A stretch of 64,000 nt of DNA from Kudoa neothunni. Its lineage: Eukaryota > Cnidaria. The notes below the pieces were generated by a model. The model searched no databases, had not been told where the DNA came from, and saw only the letters and a list, made by a program, of their open reading frames with translations. This document shows, piece after piece, positions 11,341 through 23,157 of the stretch. The stretch's first letter is position 1, and every line of letters begins with the position of its first letter. The DNA lies in the NCBI GenBank assembly GCA_964304625.1, contig OZ199839.1, positions 11,160,001 through 11,224,000 of the forward strand, given 5' to 3'. The position numbers were made by a program, and so were the translations under genes.

Positions 11341-12333
11341 TCATTTAAGTAAAGTCACCATGACAATTGCTGTTATCACTCCAAATAGACCAGTAGCACT
11401 AGCAAATATAATCACTACCAGAATCTAATTGAATCAAACAAATGTCAGATAATCCATGGTATATTAGTATTGGTTGTGTGAGGTCACTTTGATGAATAGT
11501 GTCGAATTTTTGGCATCGGCAATAGCTGCTGAACTTCCGACTATACCAACCGAAATTCCACAAAATAGATTGGTAAATCCCGCCACAATCCCAGAGTTAA
11601 AAATCAAAAATCCTGAAACAAGATTCCTATATCTATATTGAGGATCATTTTCATAACGATTCCAATCCATTTTCTACGACCAAAAATTCATAAATAAATG
11701 CATACACACACACAGTTTGTGCTAACTCTTATTTTGGTGTTCAACAAAATAGCCACGATAATTCCATAGATAGCAACCGCCTCACAGAAAATAATACTAC
11801 AGCAGTTAATGAGAATAATGTTGGTGGGACGTATTTGATTAGAGATTGATTACCTTATCAAATTTTTGGTTCGAATTCGAGGTGCTATCACTCCCCCACC
11901 CACAATACTTGATCCAATCATATACATACCCCTAAAAGGTGGTGTGTTGTTGATCGATTGGATTCCTCAAAAAATACAACCATACCATGCGGCCCCTGTA
12001 ATCGATAATGAGACCGATAAACCCACTCCAATCGTTGCAAACAGCGTTGGACTAGCATTATTCAAATACCTGGTGATTGAAATTGTTTTTAAACACCAAA
12101 ATTTGTTCACATATAAGAGTGAAAATTAAAAAAAAACACATACCACACAAAATCAACTCTTGACCCCTTTCCAATAATCATATGGATCACTCCTACAAAA
12201 TGAAACTTTAAAATCACATTGAACAGACCAAAAATCCAATTGTTAATCTACCTATCGATACAAACAAAAGTAACACACCAAAGATCACAGAGTATGTTGT
12301 GTTTCTCATTGAAAATTTCATTGGGGGTGACAT
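11341..12333 (-). CDS. ATP6V0B: V-type H+-ATPase 21-kDa proteolipid subunit c''
   Basis: Subunit c'' is part of the proton-carrying membrane ring of the V-ATPase that acidifies endolysosomes. Seven exons (12333-12252, 12192-12144, 12069-11986, 11931-11854, 11796-11727, 11673-11488, 11424-11341) join in correct phase to give 210 residues, close to the animal length of about 205. Family blocks include GVGLSVSLSITGAAWG, GSSIVGGGVIAPRIRTKNL, the FCEAVAIYG helix with the proton-binding Glu, GFTNLFCGISVGIVGS and FASATGLFGVITAIV. Introns are 53-74 nt. The start at 12333 was chosen as the upstream of two in-frame ATGs (SPP between them). The gene is divergent from RPL37, 383 bp away. The frame is intact throughout. 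Confidence 0.95.
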
Positions 12334-12716
12334 TGTCTGATTATTTGAAATGCGCTTGCGCGTATACACTATATCGTGTTAATATTCACTACCAACCCAA
12401 AAGGGAGATGCAAATGAATACCGATTTTAGCCATTAGTTTACGGCGCAGGAGCTATCAACCTTCGAGAGATATTTGCAAAAGTGTATTACGCTTGCGCAT
12501 ATTAAATCTTGTACGTTAATGTTGGGGGTATATTCGGAATAGTTTCCAATTGATATCACTCTAGAGGGAAGATATTAAATTTAAGCTTGTTAAGCTAGGC
12601 GTTCATACACCATTTGGGTAACAATGAAGTAGACAACAATTTATAAATCGCCATGATGACGAAGATACACGAAAGATTCACGTTCTTCATTCGTACCCAG
12701 TCGAACACGTTTAGCA
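12334..12716. promoter_or_regulatory. divergent promoter region, V-ATPase c'' / RPL37
   Basis: This 383-bp gap lies between the start codons of two head-to-head housekeeping genes, so it must hold both 5' leaders and core promoters. It is less AT-rich than the surrounding spacers and includes repeated tgcgctt/tgcgc motifs near 12350-12360 and 12490-12500. No defined element can be assigned. Confidence 0.5.
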
Positions 12717-13115
12717 ATGGTAAGTCTTGGAGGAAGTTGTTCTATATATTTCTATCACAAATGCACGTTTAGGTTAAAGGAAAAGGAACCCAAAGCTTCG
12801 GTAAACGACACACCAAAAGTCACACATCTTGCCGTAGATGCGGTAAATGCTCATTTCACATTCAAAAATCCAGATGCGCTTCCTGTGCCTACCCTGCTGC
12901 GAAAACTAGAAGCTGTATGCGTGTTTTCAAGTTGTATCTGGTTGTTATGTGTTTTAGATAACTGGAGCACAAAATCCAAACGCAGAAGAACCACCGGCAC
13001 CGGACGTATGAGACATCTAAGAGATGTACAGAAACGATTCAAGGGCGGGTTCCAAGAAGGCCACCAATCTGTTTCAATTAGAAAATTCACCAAACGATCC
13101 AATAAAGCTGAGTAA
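12717..13115 (+). CDS. RPL37: 60S ribosomal protein L37 (eL37)
   Basis: Three exons: 12717-12719 (the ATG alone), 12773-12914 and 12958-13115, joined by introns of 53 and 43 nt, give 100 residues. An exon holding only the start codon is common in ribosomal protein genes. The zinc-ribbon cysteines are present ([19 protein letters not shown]), followed by [20 protein letters not shown] and [16 protein letters not shown], which match eL37 closely. The protein binds 5.8S/28S rRNA in the large subunit. The frame is intact. Confidence 0.97.
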   Translation: MVSLGGSCSIYFYHKCTFRLKEKEPKASVNDTPKVTHLAVDAVNAHFTFKNPDALPVPTLLRKLEAVCVFSSCIWLLCVLDNWSTKSKRRRTTGTGRMRHLRDVQKRFKGGFQEGHQSVSIRKFTKRSNKAE

Positions 13116-13848
13116 CTGTGCGTGCGTGTTTTCAAGTTACATTTTCAACTGAGCTCTGCTGTATGGTTTATCTGTTGAGAGATGTGTTAGGATTACTTGT
13201 TTGTCTTTGTTGGCGTGATTCCATTTGAATTGTTTTAATCAATTTCAGTTAAATTTTCCACAGTTTATATAGTTGTTAATATCTGTCTAATTGTTTCTTT
13301 TTGTCCGCTCTAATGTGTCACACTGTGAGTAATTTCGATACTCAGGCGTTAGGTTAGACTAGTGAGGTGCAGAGTATGACTTTCGATGAGCTATTTTTGA
13401 CGCAAGATCAATGATGGGGGTTGATGATTACCAGCGATTATTTAGTAATATAGTTTTCGATTTAATCGTCTAAGTATGGGATTCTCAACCGGGGGAAAAA
13501 TCTGAATGATGGGAGGAAATTAAATAACATCAAAATTAGATAGAGGGAATTTTTGTATTATTCTGTGTTTCTAAAAAAATGGAATGTATTTAACGTGTAA
13601 TATTGAATTTTTCAGTTTATTGGTGTAATAAATTATTTGTATACATATTTATATTCACAATTGATTCTATTTTCGATGGAATTTTGAGGTTTAAAAATCC
13701 AAAAATGGTAATATTTTAATGTTAACTTTTAATAAAGACTGTTTTATGATATTAAAGCTTTATCGTTATTATTTAATTGCTACTTATGAGGCCTTAATTC
13801 ATTTATCCGTGGCAAGTTTTGTCTTTTGGTAGCTGAAATCCCTATTAA
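13116..13848. other. 3' flank of RPL37 and spacer
   Basis: No further gene. It contains a hAT-type MITE end fragment at 13478-13575 and ends at the TTAA target site of the piggyBac element. Confidence 0.6.
13478..13575 (+). mobile_element. hAT-type MITE left-end fragment
   Basis: GGGATTCTCAACC followed by aaattaaataacatc and aaattagatag matches the left end of the complete element at 22582-23157. The match fades after about 100 bp, so this is a truncated copy. Confidence 0.65.
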
Positions 13849-15603
13849 CCCTTAAACACTAAACACGAGCCCACTTCCGAATAAAACTCGCTTTAAATTA
13901 CACAATTTTGACCATTTTTAATCCCAAATGTTAACATGATTTTCCCAGCACATTGTATTGTCCAGCAATAATAGCTTCTTCTGATGCAGAAAGTATATCT
14001 TCAGGTGAAATTGAAAAGTTACTGCAGATAGAAAGAGAACCTAAATTTTGTAATGCTGAATTATTGAGTAATTTCAATTTTGAAGGATTTTGCATTATAT
14101 TTCTATTCATAGATGATATTGACACTACAAACGAATGCACCCTAATGGATGAAAATCATATAAGTTCCACTTCTTATATTTCAAAAGACAAATCTTTAGT
14201 CTGGTCTCCAAAATCCAGACCTGGAAGAACTGCCAATCTAAATATTATCAATAATTACCTAGAGGAAGGAAAACCTATTGAAACATTGGACACAACAACC
14301 ATATCGAGCTCATTTTCACATTTTATAAGAGACGAGATGCTCGAAGAAATTTTACTGTTCACAAACCGTAAAGGTTCTGAAAAATATAATGATTCAAGGA
14401 AGACCATTATTTCGTGCCACTATGAGTGAAATGAGATTTCAAATAATCTTAAATTGCTTGCGCTTTGATGAATATTGGAAGCGTAATAAGTTCCCAAATT
14501 CAGTTGATAAATTTTCCCCCGTCAGGAAATTGTTTGGAAATTTTTCGGAAATCTGTAGGAATAGTTATATCCCTGGACCTAATTTGACCGTAGATGAACA
14601 ACTATATCCGTTCCGAGGGCGTGTATCATTTCTTGTTTAATTGTCAAAAAAACCATCCAAATATGGGCTAAAATTTTGGGTCGTATGTGATAGTCGAACA
14701 CGTTATGTATCCAACGTTTTACCTTACTTGGATAGAATTGATGAGTGCCGTGAAACAAATCTAAGTTTTAAAGTTGTAATTGATTTGACTCAACATTTGT
14801 TCGACTCGGGAAGAACTATTACATGTGATAACTATTTCACTTCCTAGAAGCTAGCCCTATATCTACGAGAAAGAAAAACGTCCATTCTTGGTACGGTACG
14901 CAAATGTCGAACATTTATTCCACCCGAATTTCAACCAAATAACTCTCGGAAGATATTTTCATCCTTATTTAGTTTCTATAAGTCATTTACCCTAATTTCT
15001 TATGTACCAAGGAAAAACAAGGCTGTAATAATTCTTTCTTCGGAGCATCGTACTCCAAGTATTAGTTCAGAGTACCATCGTAAACCAACAGCAATCTTGG
15101 ATTATTATAATGTACAGAAATGTGGCGTTGACACTTTGGATCAATGTATTTCCATTTACACATGTAAAAGAAAATGTAGACGGTGGCCATTCGCAGTATT
15201 TTGTCAAATACTTGATATAGCTGCGTTCAATGCATTTGTTGTATTTATTCATGGCAATCCCCATTATTATGACACAAACAAGTCAAATCGTCGCCAACAA
15301 TTTCTCATGGATTTGTCCATGTCATTAATTAAGCCCGAGCAGGAAAAAAGATATAAAATTGCGTTTGTTTCTAACCAGCCTGCTGTTAAAAGAACAATTG
15401 AAATAGTTGGTTTCGAATTTAACAAAGAAAGTGATCCTCCAGTGGAAAACCAAGAAAATAACCAAAGAAAGCGATGCTGTTTGTGTCCTACCAGTATCGT
15501 ACGTCGAAGCAAGCAAGCCTGTCACTTTTGTGATCGAAGTGTTTGTAATGAACATTCAAAGAAAAACATTATTTGTTTAAACTGTGACTCACAACAAAAA
15601 TAA
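13849..15603 (+). mobile_element. piggyBac transposon with nearly readable transposase
   Basis: The left end is TTAA followed by CCCTTAAACAC, a piggyBac-type TTAA target and CCC terminus. The transposase reads from about 13950 to 15603. It contains the three catalytic aspartates in VVCDSRT, TCDNYFTS and KCGVDTLDQ, and a C-terminal cysteine cluster (CCLCPTS, CHFCDRSVC, CLNC) typical of the piggyBac zinc finger. It is inactive as read: one frame change near 14390-14430 and in-frame stops at 14638 and 14845. No matching right terminal repeat is apparent after 15603. A second copy of the 5' 1 kb lies at 61055-62078 with the same left end. Confidence 0.93.
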
Positions 15604-16717
15604 TCTAAACATATTTCTTGTCTATGATTTTTTATTGAATGCTACGTGAATATTTATAACGGTTGGAACATATGGTAGAAGTGAATTTAAAATAAATAAT
15701 TATTAATTTTGCTAACTAAATTAATTGGAATGTTGATTAACATACAAATAAATTAAAGCTCACAACGAATAAATACATTTTAATGATAGGAAACAATATA
15801 ATAATTCCCGCTAAGTTTTTCTGTTATGCGTAATACTAAAGTTTATCATACCGCCTTTAACTATTCTATTTTTGTTCACGGGTAAAATCAACAGAAGACA
15901 CCCAATTCTCATTATCAGAAATTAAATTGTAACGCGAACGAGAAGGCAGAATTCATGGATAACAATAATGAGGGTATTACGACTACTAATTATCTATGAT
16001 GACGTCACACATATTTTCAACTATATTAAATTATAATTAGTTCGGAGATTAATCACGAATTTTTTAATCAAATTAGTGTGATATTGTCAGACCATTTAAT
16101 GGTGGTAATGTCCGAATTTCACTCAATAAATTATTTTTGACGTTAACGTTATGCACTTGCTACAATTAGTTAGCTGTCGCTTATATAAAATATGAAATTC
16201 TTATTCTTATAGAAAAGTGATTGATACAGTAGAGAATCGCTAAGGTTATATTGTGATAATCCATCAAAATCAGAGTTTTTCGAATTCATTTTTAAAACTT
16301 AGTCCTTCTGTTAATGTATTGAGAGGTAGGTGTATTCTAGGCCAATCTTATAAATAAATAATGATTAAACTATCATATTCACCAGCAATTTTTAACGAAG
16401 AATTAACATAAAATTTATGTGAAGGAGGAAATACAAAATAGCCCGTGTCGAAGAGGGATAATATGGATCCGTAATAATAGCTAGTGTCTTATTTTAACCT
16501 GAACGATAAGGGATTATTCCCGTATGATTAATCTGGGTTTTAAAACTCGTAGACATTCCATAAAAAGATCGAGTTTTTATCAATTATAGAACGAATTCAA
16601 ATCGTGAAAATGGTAATACAGAATTATGATTTGTTTCTTAATCTTTATAACTGGTTTAATCTTATTGAGCATCTTTTTAAAAAGAAGGTTTTAAAGTATT
16701 AAAAAATCGGAATCCGT
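15604..16717. other. AT-rich spacer with possible piggyBac 3' end
   Basis: No gene seen. The 3' non-coding end of the piggyBac element should lie at the start of this interval, but no GGGTTAA-like terminus was found. The rest is the 5' flank of the galactosyltransferase gene. Confidence 0.5.
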
Positions 16718-17791
16718 GTGGCAATGGCATGGATGACGAGAAAAAAAATATTTCAAATATTTTTTGTTCTATTCATCATAATTGTTCTTTACAAAATAAT
16801 TATCATCCGTTTTGAGGAGGAAAATGCATCTCCAATAAATTCTAAACATACCTACCTTTGGGAAACAAAATATATATATTCTCATTGTATGGAAATGATA
16901 TCAGATCCCAAATCCGAAAATCCCTCTTCTGTAATAGTGGAAAATCCTGAGGTGATAGTTATAGTTCATTCGAAAGCGGATGACTATGAATCAAGATGTG
17001 CAATTCGTGCTGTATGGTCACATCATTCACCAAAAAAATTATCCTATATAATGTCTTACGTGGTTTACTTTCAAATTGGATACAAAAACAACGAAACGCT
17101 GGTTCTAAACGAACACGAAAATCGACTCTACCATGATCTTTTCATCCACAATAACATAAAAGAGATATACTCGAATCTTGCACCTAAAGTAATAGCATCC
17201 CTTAAGAGAATACAAAAAATCCGAAGTTCTTCATTGAAGTATATAGTCAAGACGGATGATGATACTTATGTTGAAATGAAAAAATATCTGACGCATTTGA
17301 AAGCTATACTCAACGTTAATGTAGATTATGAAGGATTACTGTAATTTTCTATAATTAAATAATCCACTTTTTAAGTATTCTAAGAGATATTAATTAATTC
17401 AATAAATAGATTTACAACGATGCGTGTTATAAGGGACAAACGGCACAAAAACTATGAACCACCAAACGCTGGTTTAAACAATATTTTCCCGCCATATTGT
17501 TCCGGTGTAGGATACGTGCTGAGATCAACTAAATTGGATTGTCTAGTTTCGGCAGCCAAAACTCACATAAATCTACGAAATGGTGATGCTAATATTGGTT
17601 ATCTTTTGCAATCTTGTAACGCAACCATGAAAAATAACGATGACTACACCTACAAATCGATCTACAATCGCAATTTGGCAACTGGAATTGATTTGGTTAA
17701 AAATGCGACTTCATTTTTTTTTATGCAAAGAATTAAGAAATACGACCAAGTTATATTGGACGAATTTTTATTCCATCAAAACGGTTATTAA
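16718..17791 (+). CDS. GT31 beta-1,3-galactosyltransferase-like, intact
   Basis: This type II Golgi glycosyltransferase would transfer galactose (or a related sugar) from a UDP donor in beta-1,3 linkage to glycans. Exons 16718-17340 and 17410-17791 join at phase 2 through a 69-nt intron to give about 334 residues, typical for the family. The N-terminus is a short basic tail and a long hydrophobic anchor (IFFVLFIIIVLYKIIII). Family blocks are CAIRAVWSH, VKTDDDTYV (DxD site), DYEGLL, PPYCSGVGYVLR and NGDANIGYLL, the last replacing the usual EDVxxG motif. Several NxS/T sites are present. The broken paralogue at 1341-2433 on the opposite strand has the same intron position. The acceptor sugar cannot be told from sequence. 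Confidence 0.88.
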
Positions 17792-19010
17792 GTTAAGTTT
17801 TATGCAATTGTAAATTAAACGAAAACCCATTTTTTATGCCGGATTTTGATACGCGTTATTAATATTTTATAATTCCCATTTTTTCAATAAATTAAAATAC
17901 GATATCATTTATTATAGTATTAAATATATTTGTAACTAACGCTAACGCCCAGCTTTGGCTGGTACTGTGATGGAAAATTTTAACTTTTATTTTTGAATTT
18001 TTTAACTTGACATTATTTTTTCAATGTGGTGATTTAGATACATGAAATTATGTACACATATTCCATTCAAGTATAAATAGAGGTATTGAGAGAAATTAAT
18101 GAGTATTTTTAAGTTCATTTATTTATTAAACACAATCATTAAGTAACTTGAATAGGACTTCCAGTTCTTTTCAACATTTTGCAATGCAAATTAATCCTTC
18201 TAGTTATTAAATTTATTATTAATCTACAAACGATAAAAAAATCGACCTAAGATGCGTCAGAAATAAAAATATTAACTGTTACTCCTTTTTTGCAGTTTTA
18301 TAAAAGATGTTAATGAAGATTTAATAAGCTGTGAGTGATAAAAAATGTATTCACTATTTTAACAAAAATATATAAATTAAATTATCAAAATACGATTAAA
18401 CCTAAAATGTAAAGGTGTTTTCGGTTTGACAAATTATAGTGATGCTTAAATATCAACTGGTTTTCTCGAAGGAATGCATCCTTTTAAAAATAAACGTACT
18501 TTTTGAATGCCCTACAAAAATTTCTTTTTATTTAACTATTCTTAAATTAACGAAAACTTTGTGAAAATATCGGTTAGATCGAATAGACCAATCATTTCGT
18601 ATTAACTTACATGACACGTATTGAGAAGAGACTGTATTTTGTGCGAAAGTAATCGTGAATATAAATTCTTAAACTACGCATAGAACGAGGTGTCGCATAT
18701 TTTCATACAACTATTATATCATAATGAATTAGTTTTAGCGAAAAGTAAATTACATATTGATTTGAGTATTAACCTTAAGGTCTAGGAGTAAGAAGTAATT
18801 AGGTTATTACGAATTTAAACATTATTTAAAAAATTATCTAACCAAATATAGAAACTTATCGAAAAAACGAATATAGTTTCAGTATCAATCGATATATTTG
18901 ATAACAAGAAATTTTCACATCTCAGGAATTCCAATGGAGCATAATTTTCATTTAAGAAGTTATCACCAAAATTTAGTCATTTGAAAACTCTACACACATC
19001 CGGTAATGGG
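17792..19010. other. AT-rich spacer
   Basis: No coding feature is recognised. A short GC-richer motif (cgcccagctttggctgg near 17946) stands out but has no assigned role. Confidence 0.5.
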
Positions 19011-20518
19011 GTAGAATGTGGCACCTAAAAAACACCCCACTGCGCAGCGTTTTTTGTCGATTCTTTCACAGATGTTCATAATAAAATAAAAGAATATCGA
19101 GAGGAAGTATTCAGCTAATGATGGTAACATCTAATTTTGGTACAAAATTCCAAATACAACACCGCCGGCACACGTGAAATCTTCGTTAAGTTTCCAATAA
19201 CCAATGAAAACCCACCTTATTGTGCACACATTAACTTCTACATTTATTTTACCCCTTAATAACATTTTTTTGGATGTGTGATTCCATAATTATACGACTC
19301 AGACGTTTAATGAAACTTTGCACATCTTATTATAAATTATCTTCTCTATCATAATTGGTATACCGACTGTGAACCTTTGAAAAGAATATTACAATCAGTT
19401 ATCACTTTTTTTAGTTTATGGATTTTTTTTATTAATGTATTTGAATAATAAAAAAAGTTATAATCATTTTATCATTAAACTTTTATCATTAAATTTTTAT
19501 AGCGAGAATACAATGAATCTTCAATCTTCATTGCATTCGATATCTGTACAAAATAAAAGAAGCATCGTAAATGGGAAATTAGTAATATAATATTCAACAT
19601 ATATCATATTTTTTAGGTATATATGGTCTTTTAATTTAATGTTCAATCTTTTTTCGTTTTTATAAAACTAACGCTTATATTTTAAGCCATAGGTACTATA
19701 AATTATTTACTTTTTGGGAAAAATTTATAAATAAAGATGTTTTTTGTCTGAGGCGTTTTACTATTTTACCGGTTGATTCAATATTATATTATACAAAATT
19801 TAACATCAATTCTTTATTAAATTCTTTGGTTTGGACTGTCTTTTAAAAATCTACCTTTAAATACCAGATTTGATTATTTTTATGCTTCCTGCAAAGAAGC
19901 GTCTCATCAATATCAATAACATACCGTTTGCCATCAGATGGTTTTCGCAGAAGAAAATTAGAAGCGCAAATATTTCTTATTTTTTTAAGCATACCCTCGC
20001 TATTTTTATGATCAAATTAATATTTTAGGAGACAGATAAAATAGTTTTCTCCATGCTTCAATTGTAAATAATTTTATATATTTTATTCATCGTTATGGTT
20101 GGGAGGGAAAAACAATTATTACATCTAAAATGAAGATGAAGTAGATATCATCTCTCTACACGTATATATAACAATTTAATGGGATTATTAATCAATAAAA
20201 GAAATCGATATCGTTAATAAAACTCAAAAAACTCGTTTTCTCTAGCGCGCGAGAAATTTGGTCAACTACTCGCTTAAATATTTTATATTTTGCTATTTAA
20301 ATCAAAATTTCATTCCAAAAAATGTTATTAAGGGGTAAAATAAATGTAGAAGTTAATGTGTGCACAATAAGGTGGGTTTTCATTGGTTATTGGAAACTTA
20401 ACGAAGATTTCACGTGTGCCGGCGGTGTTGCATTCGCCTATTTTATTATGAATATTTGTGGAAGGATCGACGAAAAAAACGATGCGCAGAAGGGTATTTT
20501 GTAGGTGCCATATCCTAC
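19011..20518. mobile_element. DNA element with ~200-260 bp terminal inverted repeats
   Basis: The left arm 19011-19273 and right arm 20315-20518 are inverted copies. Shared blocks include tggcacctanaaaa, ctgcgca.cgtttttt, caacaccgccggcacacgtg, aaaacccacc and the inner end ttaccccttaataacattttttgg. The left arm carries an extra stretch of about 60 bp. Between the arms, on the minus strand near 19990-19850, the reading GKRYVIDIDETLLCRRKHKN resembles the VEIDESKFGKRKYN block of ISXO2-like/Merlin transposases. The element therefore looks like a decayed Merlin-type transposon with long inverted ends. Two opposed copies of one repeat flanking unrelated DNA is the alternative. Confidence 0.65.
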
Positions 20519-21373
20519 ATCGTTCTTAGAATGCGTATAGAGACTCAAATTATTCCGACATAGCGACAACTTTAATCTCGAATTATGTGTTTTATTTAAA
20601 ATGATCATAATCTTTTCACTTAACTATATCCTTAACGCTTGAAAAGTGAAAATGCATCCTAAATAATTTGGTTATGCTTCAAATTTTAAGGGAAATGCAA
20701 CAACTCTTGTAAATGTGACGTTAATATTTTTATTCGTCTTACAATTTCTCAAAACGACGTATATAACATTTTTAAAATATTATACACCATAATCAGCAGA
20801 TTCTCTTTGTATATAGTGAGTGACAGTTCATTCTAATTGATTATATCTGTACTTCTAAGTAAATGAAAGATTTTGATTAATGGTATCATCTATTCAAAGT
20901 CAAACTAAAAGCTGTATTTGGAAAAGTTTATCCATGGCACATAAGTACTTCAGCAAACACGCACACTGACCGACAAGAACTTTATATATATAGTAGATGA
21001 TGCAAGAATTCTAAATTAGACATTGGAAAAAAGACGTTTCCTTACCTTCTGATTGTTAAAATTGTTGTTTTAAACTAATTAAATGGGTGAAAAATAATTA
21101 GGAAAATGCAATTTCTTCATACACAGATAACAAAAATTATATAAATAATCTTAAAAAATATGGAGTAACCATTAATGTTTGATTACTTACTTATATCTAT
21201 CAAAATACATGTACTCGCTCTAAAAATGTTGGCTAAACAAGCTCATCGAGTTTTCTTTCTATTGGGAAAGCATTTATTGGATTTAACAAAACATTATAAA
21301 GCGGCATAGAAAAACTTTATCAAAAACAAAAAAAACACATCTAAATAATTGGAAACTATTTTTTTCTCTTCCA
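20519..21373. other. AT-rich spacer
   Basis: No gene or named repeat is seen between the inverted-repeat element and the Merlin relic. Confidence 0.5.
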
Positions 21374-21660
21374 TTAAAAATCGCCGAGGAATTCATTGAT
21401 ACTATCCGCATGTTCTATACTGTGATTTAGGGTGAGGTGAGTATAGAAATTGTGGAATGTTCCATAACTTTTGAAACAATCAGTTATTACGACAGATCCG
21501 GATTTAACATAAGTTTTAATTTTTTGGATCAAAGTCTCAGTTGATCTATCTGGAATTTCCACTAAAAACTTTTGTCTTTCAGGAGTTCTTTCCATGCTCC
21601 GTTAACACCATGACCTCGGTTATGTTTGACCATGCCAATAATAAGCCAAGTCTAAGAAAT
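21374..21660 (-). mobile_element. Merlin (ISXO2-like) transposase fragment
   Basis: The minus strand reads KHNRGHGVNGA and then, after a small break, ERTPERQKFLVEIPDRSTET, VVITDCFKSYGTFHNF, HLTLNHSIEHADSINEF. This follows the ISXO2-like DDE order: KYNRGH, ER....FLVPVPDRSA..L, SD.W..Y, H.TVNHS..F. The essential second aspartate (TDC) is visible. Only the middle and C-terminal part survives. It is a separate copy from the fragment near 19.9 kb because the motif order along the strand is wrong for a single gene. Confidence 0.75.
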
Positions 21661-22029
21661 CGTGAACTTCTATTTTCATATTTTAGAAAAAAGTTGATTC
21701 AAAAATAGAAATTTCTCTTCTGCAAACCTTTGAGGAACATCGCCAATTTTTTCTATGGATCGAAAATCGTGGTCCTCCTCACTTGATACAGTTAGAAGGT
21801 GCACTGAAGACATCGTTCTCGATAAGATAAATGTTAGAGCTGTATTTGTTGCACAATATGTTATCAAATGATTTCCTCGGCGTGATCATTAAGATAGATT
21901 TAATAATTAATATTTGGAAAATCATTAAATACTGGACGTTGTTATGTTTATTCCTACAATGCGGTAATATTATAGAGGGTGGCATGTCTTAAGCCGACTT
22001 TTTCTTACTTCCTAAAAAGCCAAAAGATT
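21661..22029. other. spacer upstream of the Merlin fragment
   Basis: Two short minus-strand open frames overlap here but carry no recognisable domain. They may be decayed N-terminal transposase sequence. Confidence 0.4.
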
Positions 22030-22380
22030 AGCGGAGGGGGTCTACATCAAATGTGATTCGATTTAAATAAAAAATCACACAATTTGATTAAAAATCGGGA
22101 GTATGACGGCGAAACTACATCGTACCTGGGTTATTTATTCTATTAATAATAACGTCAATCCTATGGAATTTTACGTCGTCCATAATAATTAAAACCTTTG
22201 AAAACTTGAATAATATTCTGAAACAAAATTTTGATTCAGTGACCCCCTAAAATTTTAGAAGTCCACGCATTATTACAACTGATAGCAGCGATAAGCGTAA
22301 TGTTTTTTTATCTTATAGAGTAAACTACATTATTTACTGGTAAAAATCCAGATTCGTCCATATAAACTATTTGAGGTAGT
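22030..22380 (-). mobile_element. Tc1-like transposase relic
   Basis: Read on the minus strand: YMDESGF, then KNITLIAAISCNNAWTSKI, then in another frame LIIMDDVKFHRIDVIINRIN. These are the first and second aspartate blocks of a DDE_3 (Tc1/IS630-type) transposase, very similar to the copy at 60.1 kb. The relic is frame-broken and lacks the HTH part. Confidence 0.65.
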
Positions 22381-22581
22381 TTCTATGTATTTAAATTTAA
22401 ATATTCGAGAACAATTAAAATTTTTGATTATAAACATATAGTACCCAAAACCCTTTTTCATTTAGAAATATTTGTAAGAGAATTTCTCCATATTTTTCCG
22501 AATATATTAAAAGAAATAACTTCTAGGATCTTTTTTATCCCAAAGTCCGTTGGAGGGTGGTTGTTATTTCATCTGCTAGAG

Positions 22582-23157
22582 CAGGGATTCTCAACCAGGG
22601 GTAAATTAAATAACATCCAAATTAGATAGGGAGAATTATTGCATTATGGGTTTGTGACGTACTTCCGGATTTCTAAGGAATTATATTATTCAAGGCTATT
22701 AAATTCAATAAGAATTGGGGAAAAATTCTTAAATGTTTTTAGGAATAAGTTTTTAACAGCTATTTATAAAACTATTCTCGGTCTCCTTTTTTTATTCCCG
22801 TTTATCTTTTAGTGGTGTAGCCTAATAATAATAATATGCATGTGTTATTAGTTTTAACCATTTTTAATTATTTATAGTCGATGATTTTGAAGGATTGTGA
22901 AACAAATAATTTGATTTAGCAAAATCTAAAATCTGTATAAGTTCGTGCGTAAGAGTTGATGAGATTAAAAAATTGTCATTATGCAAGCGTACGTGCTTTT
23001 TAGGACCAGAATTTACCCCTCAAATAGCCTCCGCAATAGCTAAACCAGTATAAAACCTTAAGGTAAAATATGAATTTGGTTTCCAAGTGAAGGGAGAAAA
23101 TTTCGACTTTTCATCATATTGAGGGGCTAACTTTGAAAAAATGGTTGGGAACCCCTG
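22582..23157. mobile_element. hAT-type MITE, both ends present
   Basis: The left end CAGGGATTCTCAACCA and the right end TGGTTGGGAACCCCTG form a 16-bp terminal inverted repeat of the hAT type (CAGGGGTTCCCAACC). The 576-bp body has no transposase. The flanking 8 bp do not match, so the target duplication has decayed. A truncated relative lies at 13478. Confidence 0.8.

Noticed and set aside
12851-13135. 94-codon minus-strand open frame
   Set aside because: It is the antisense shadow of the RPL37 exons.
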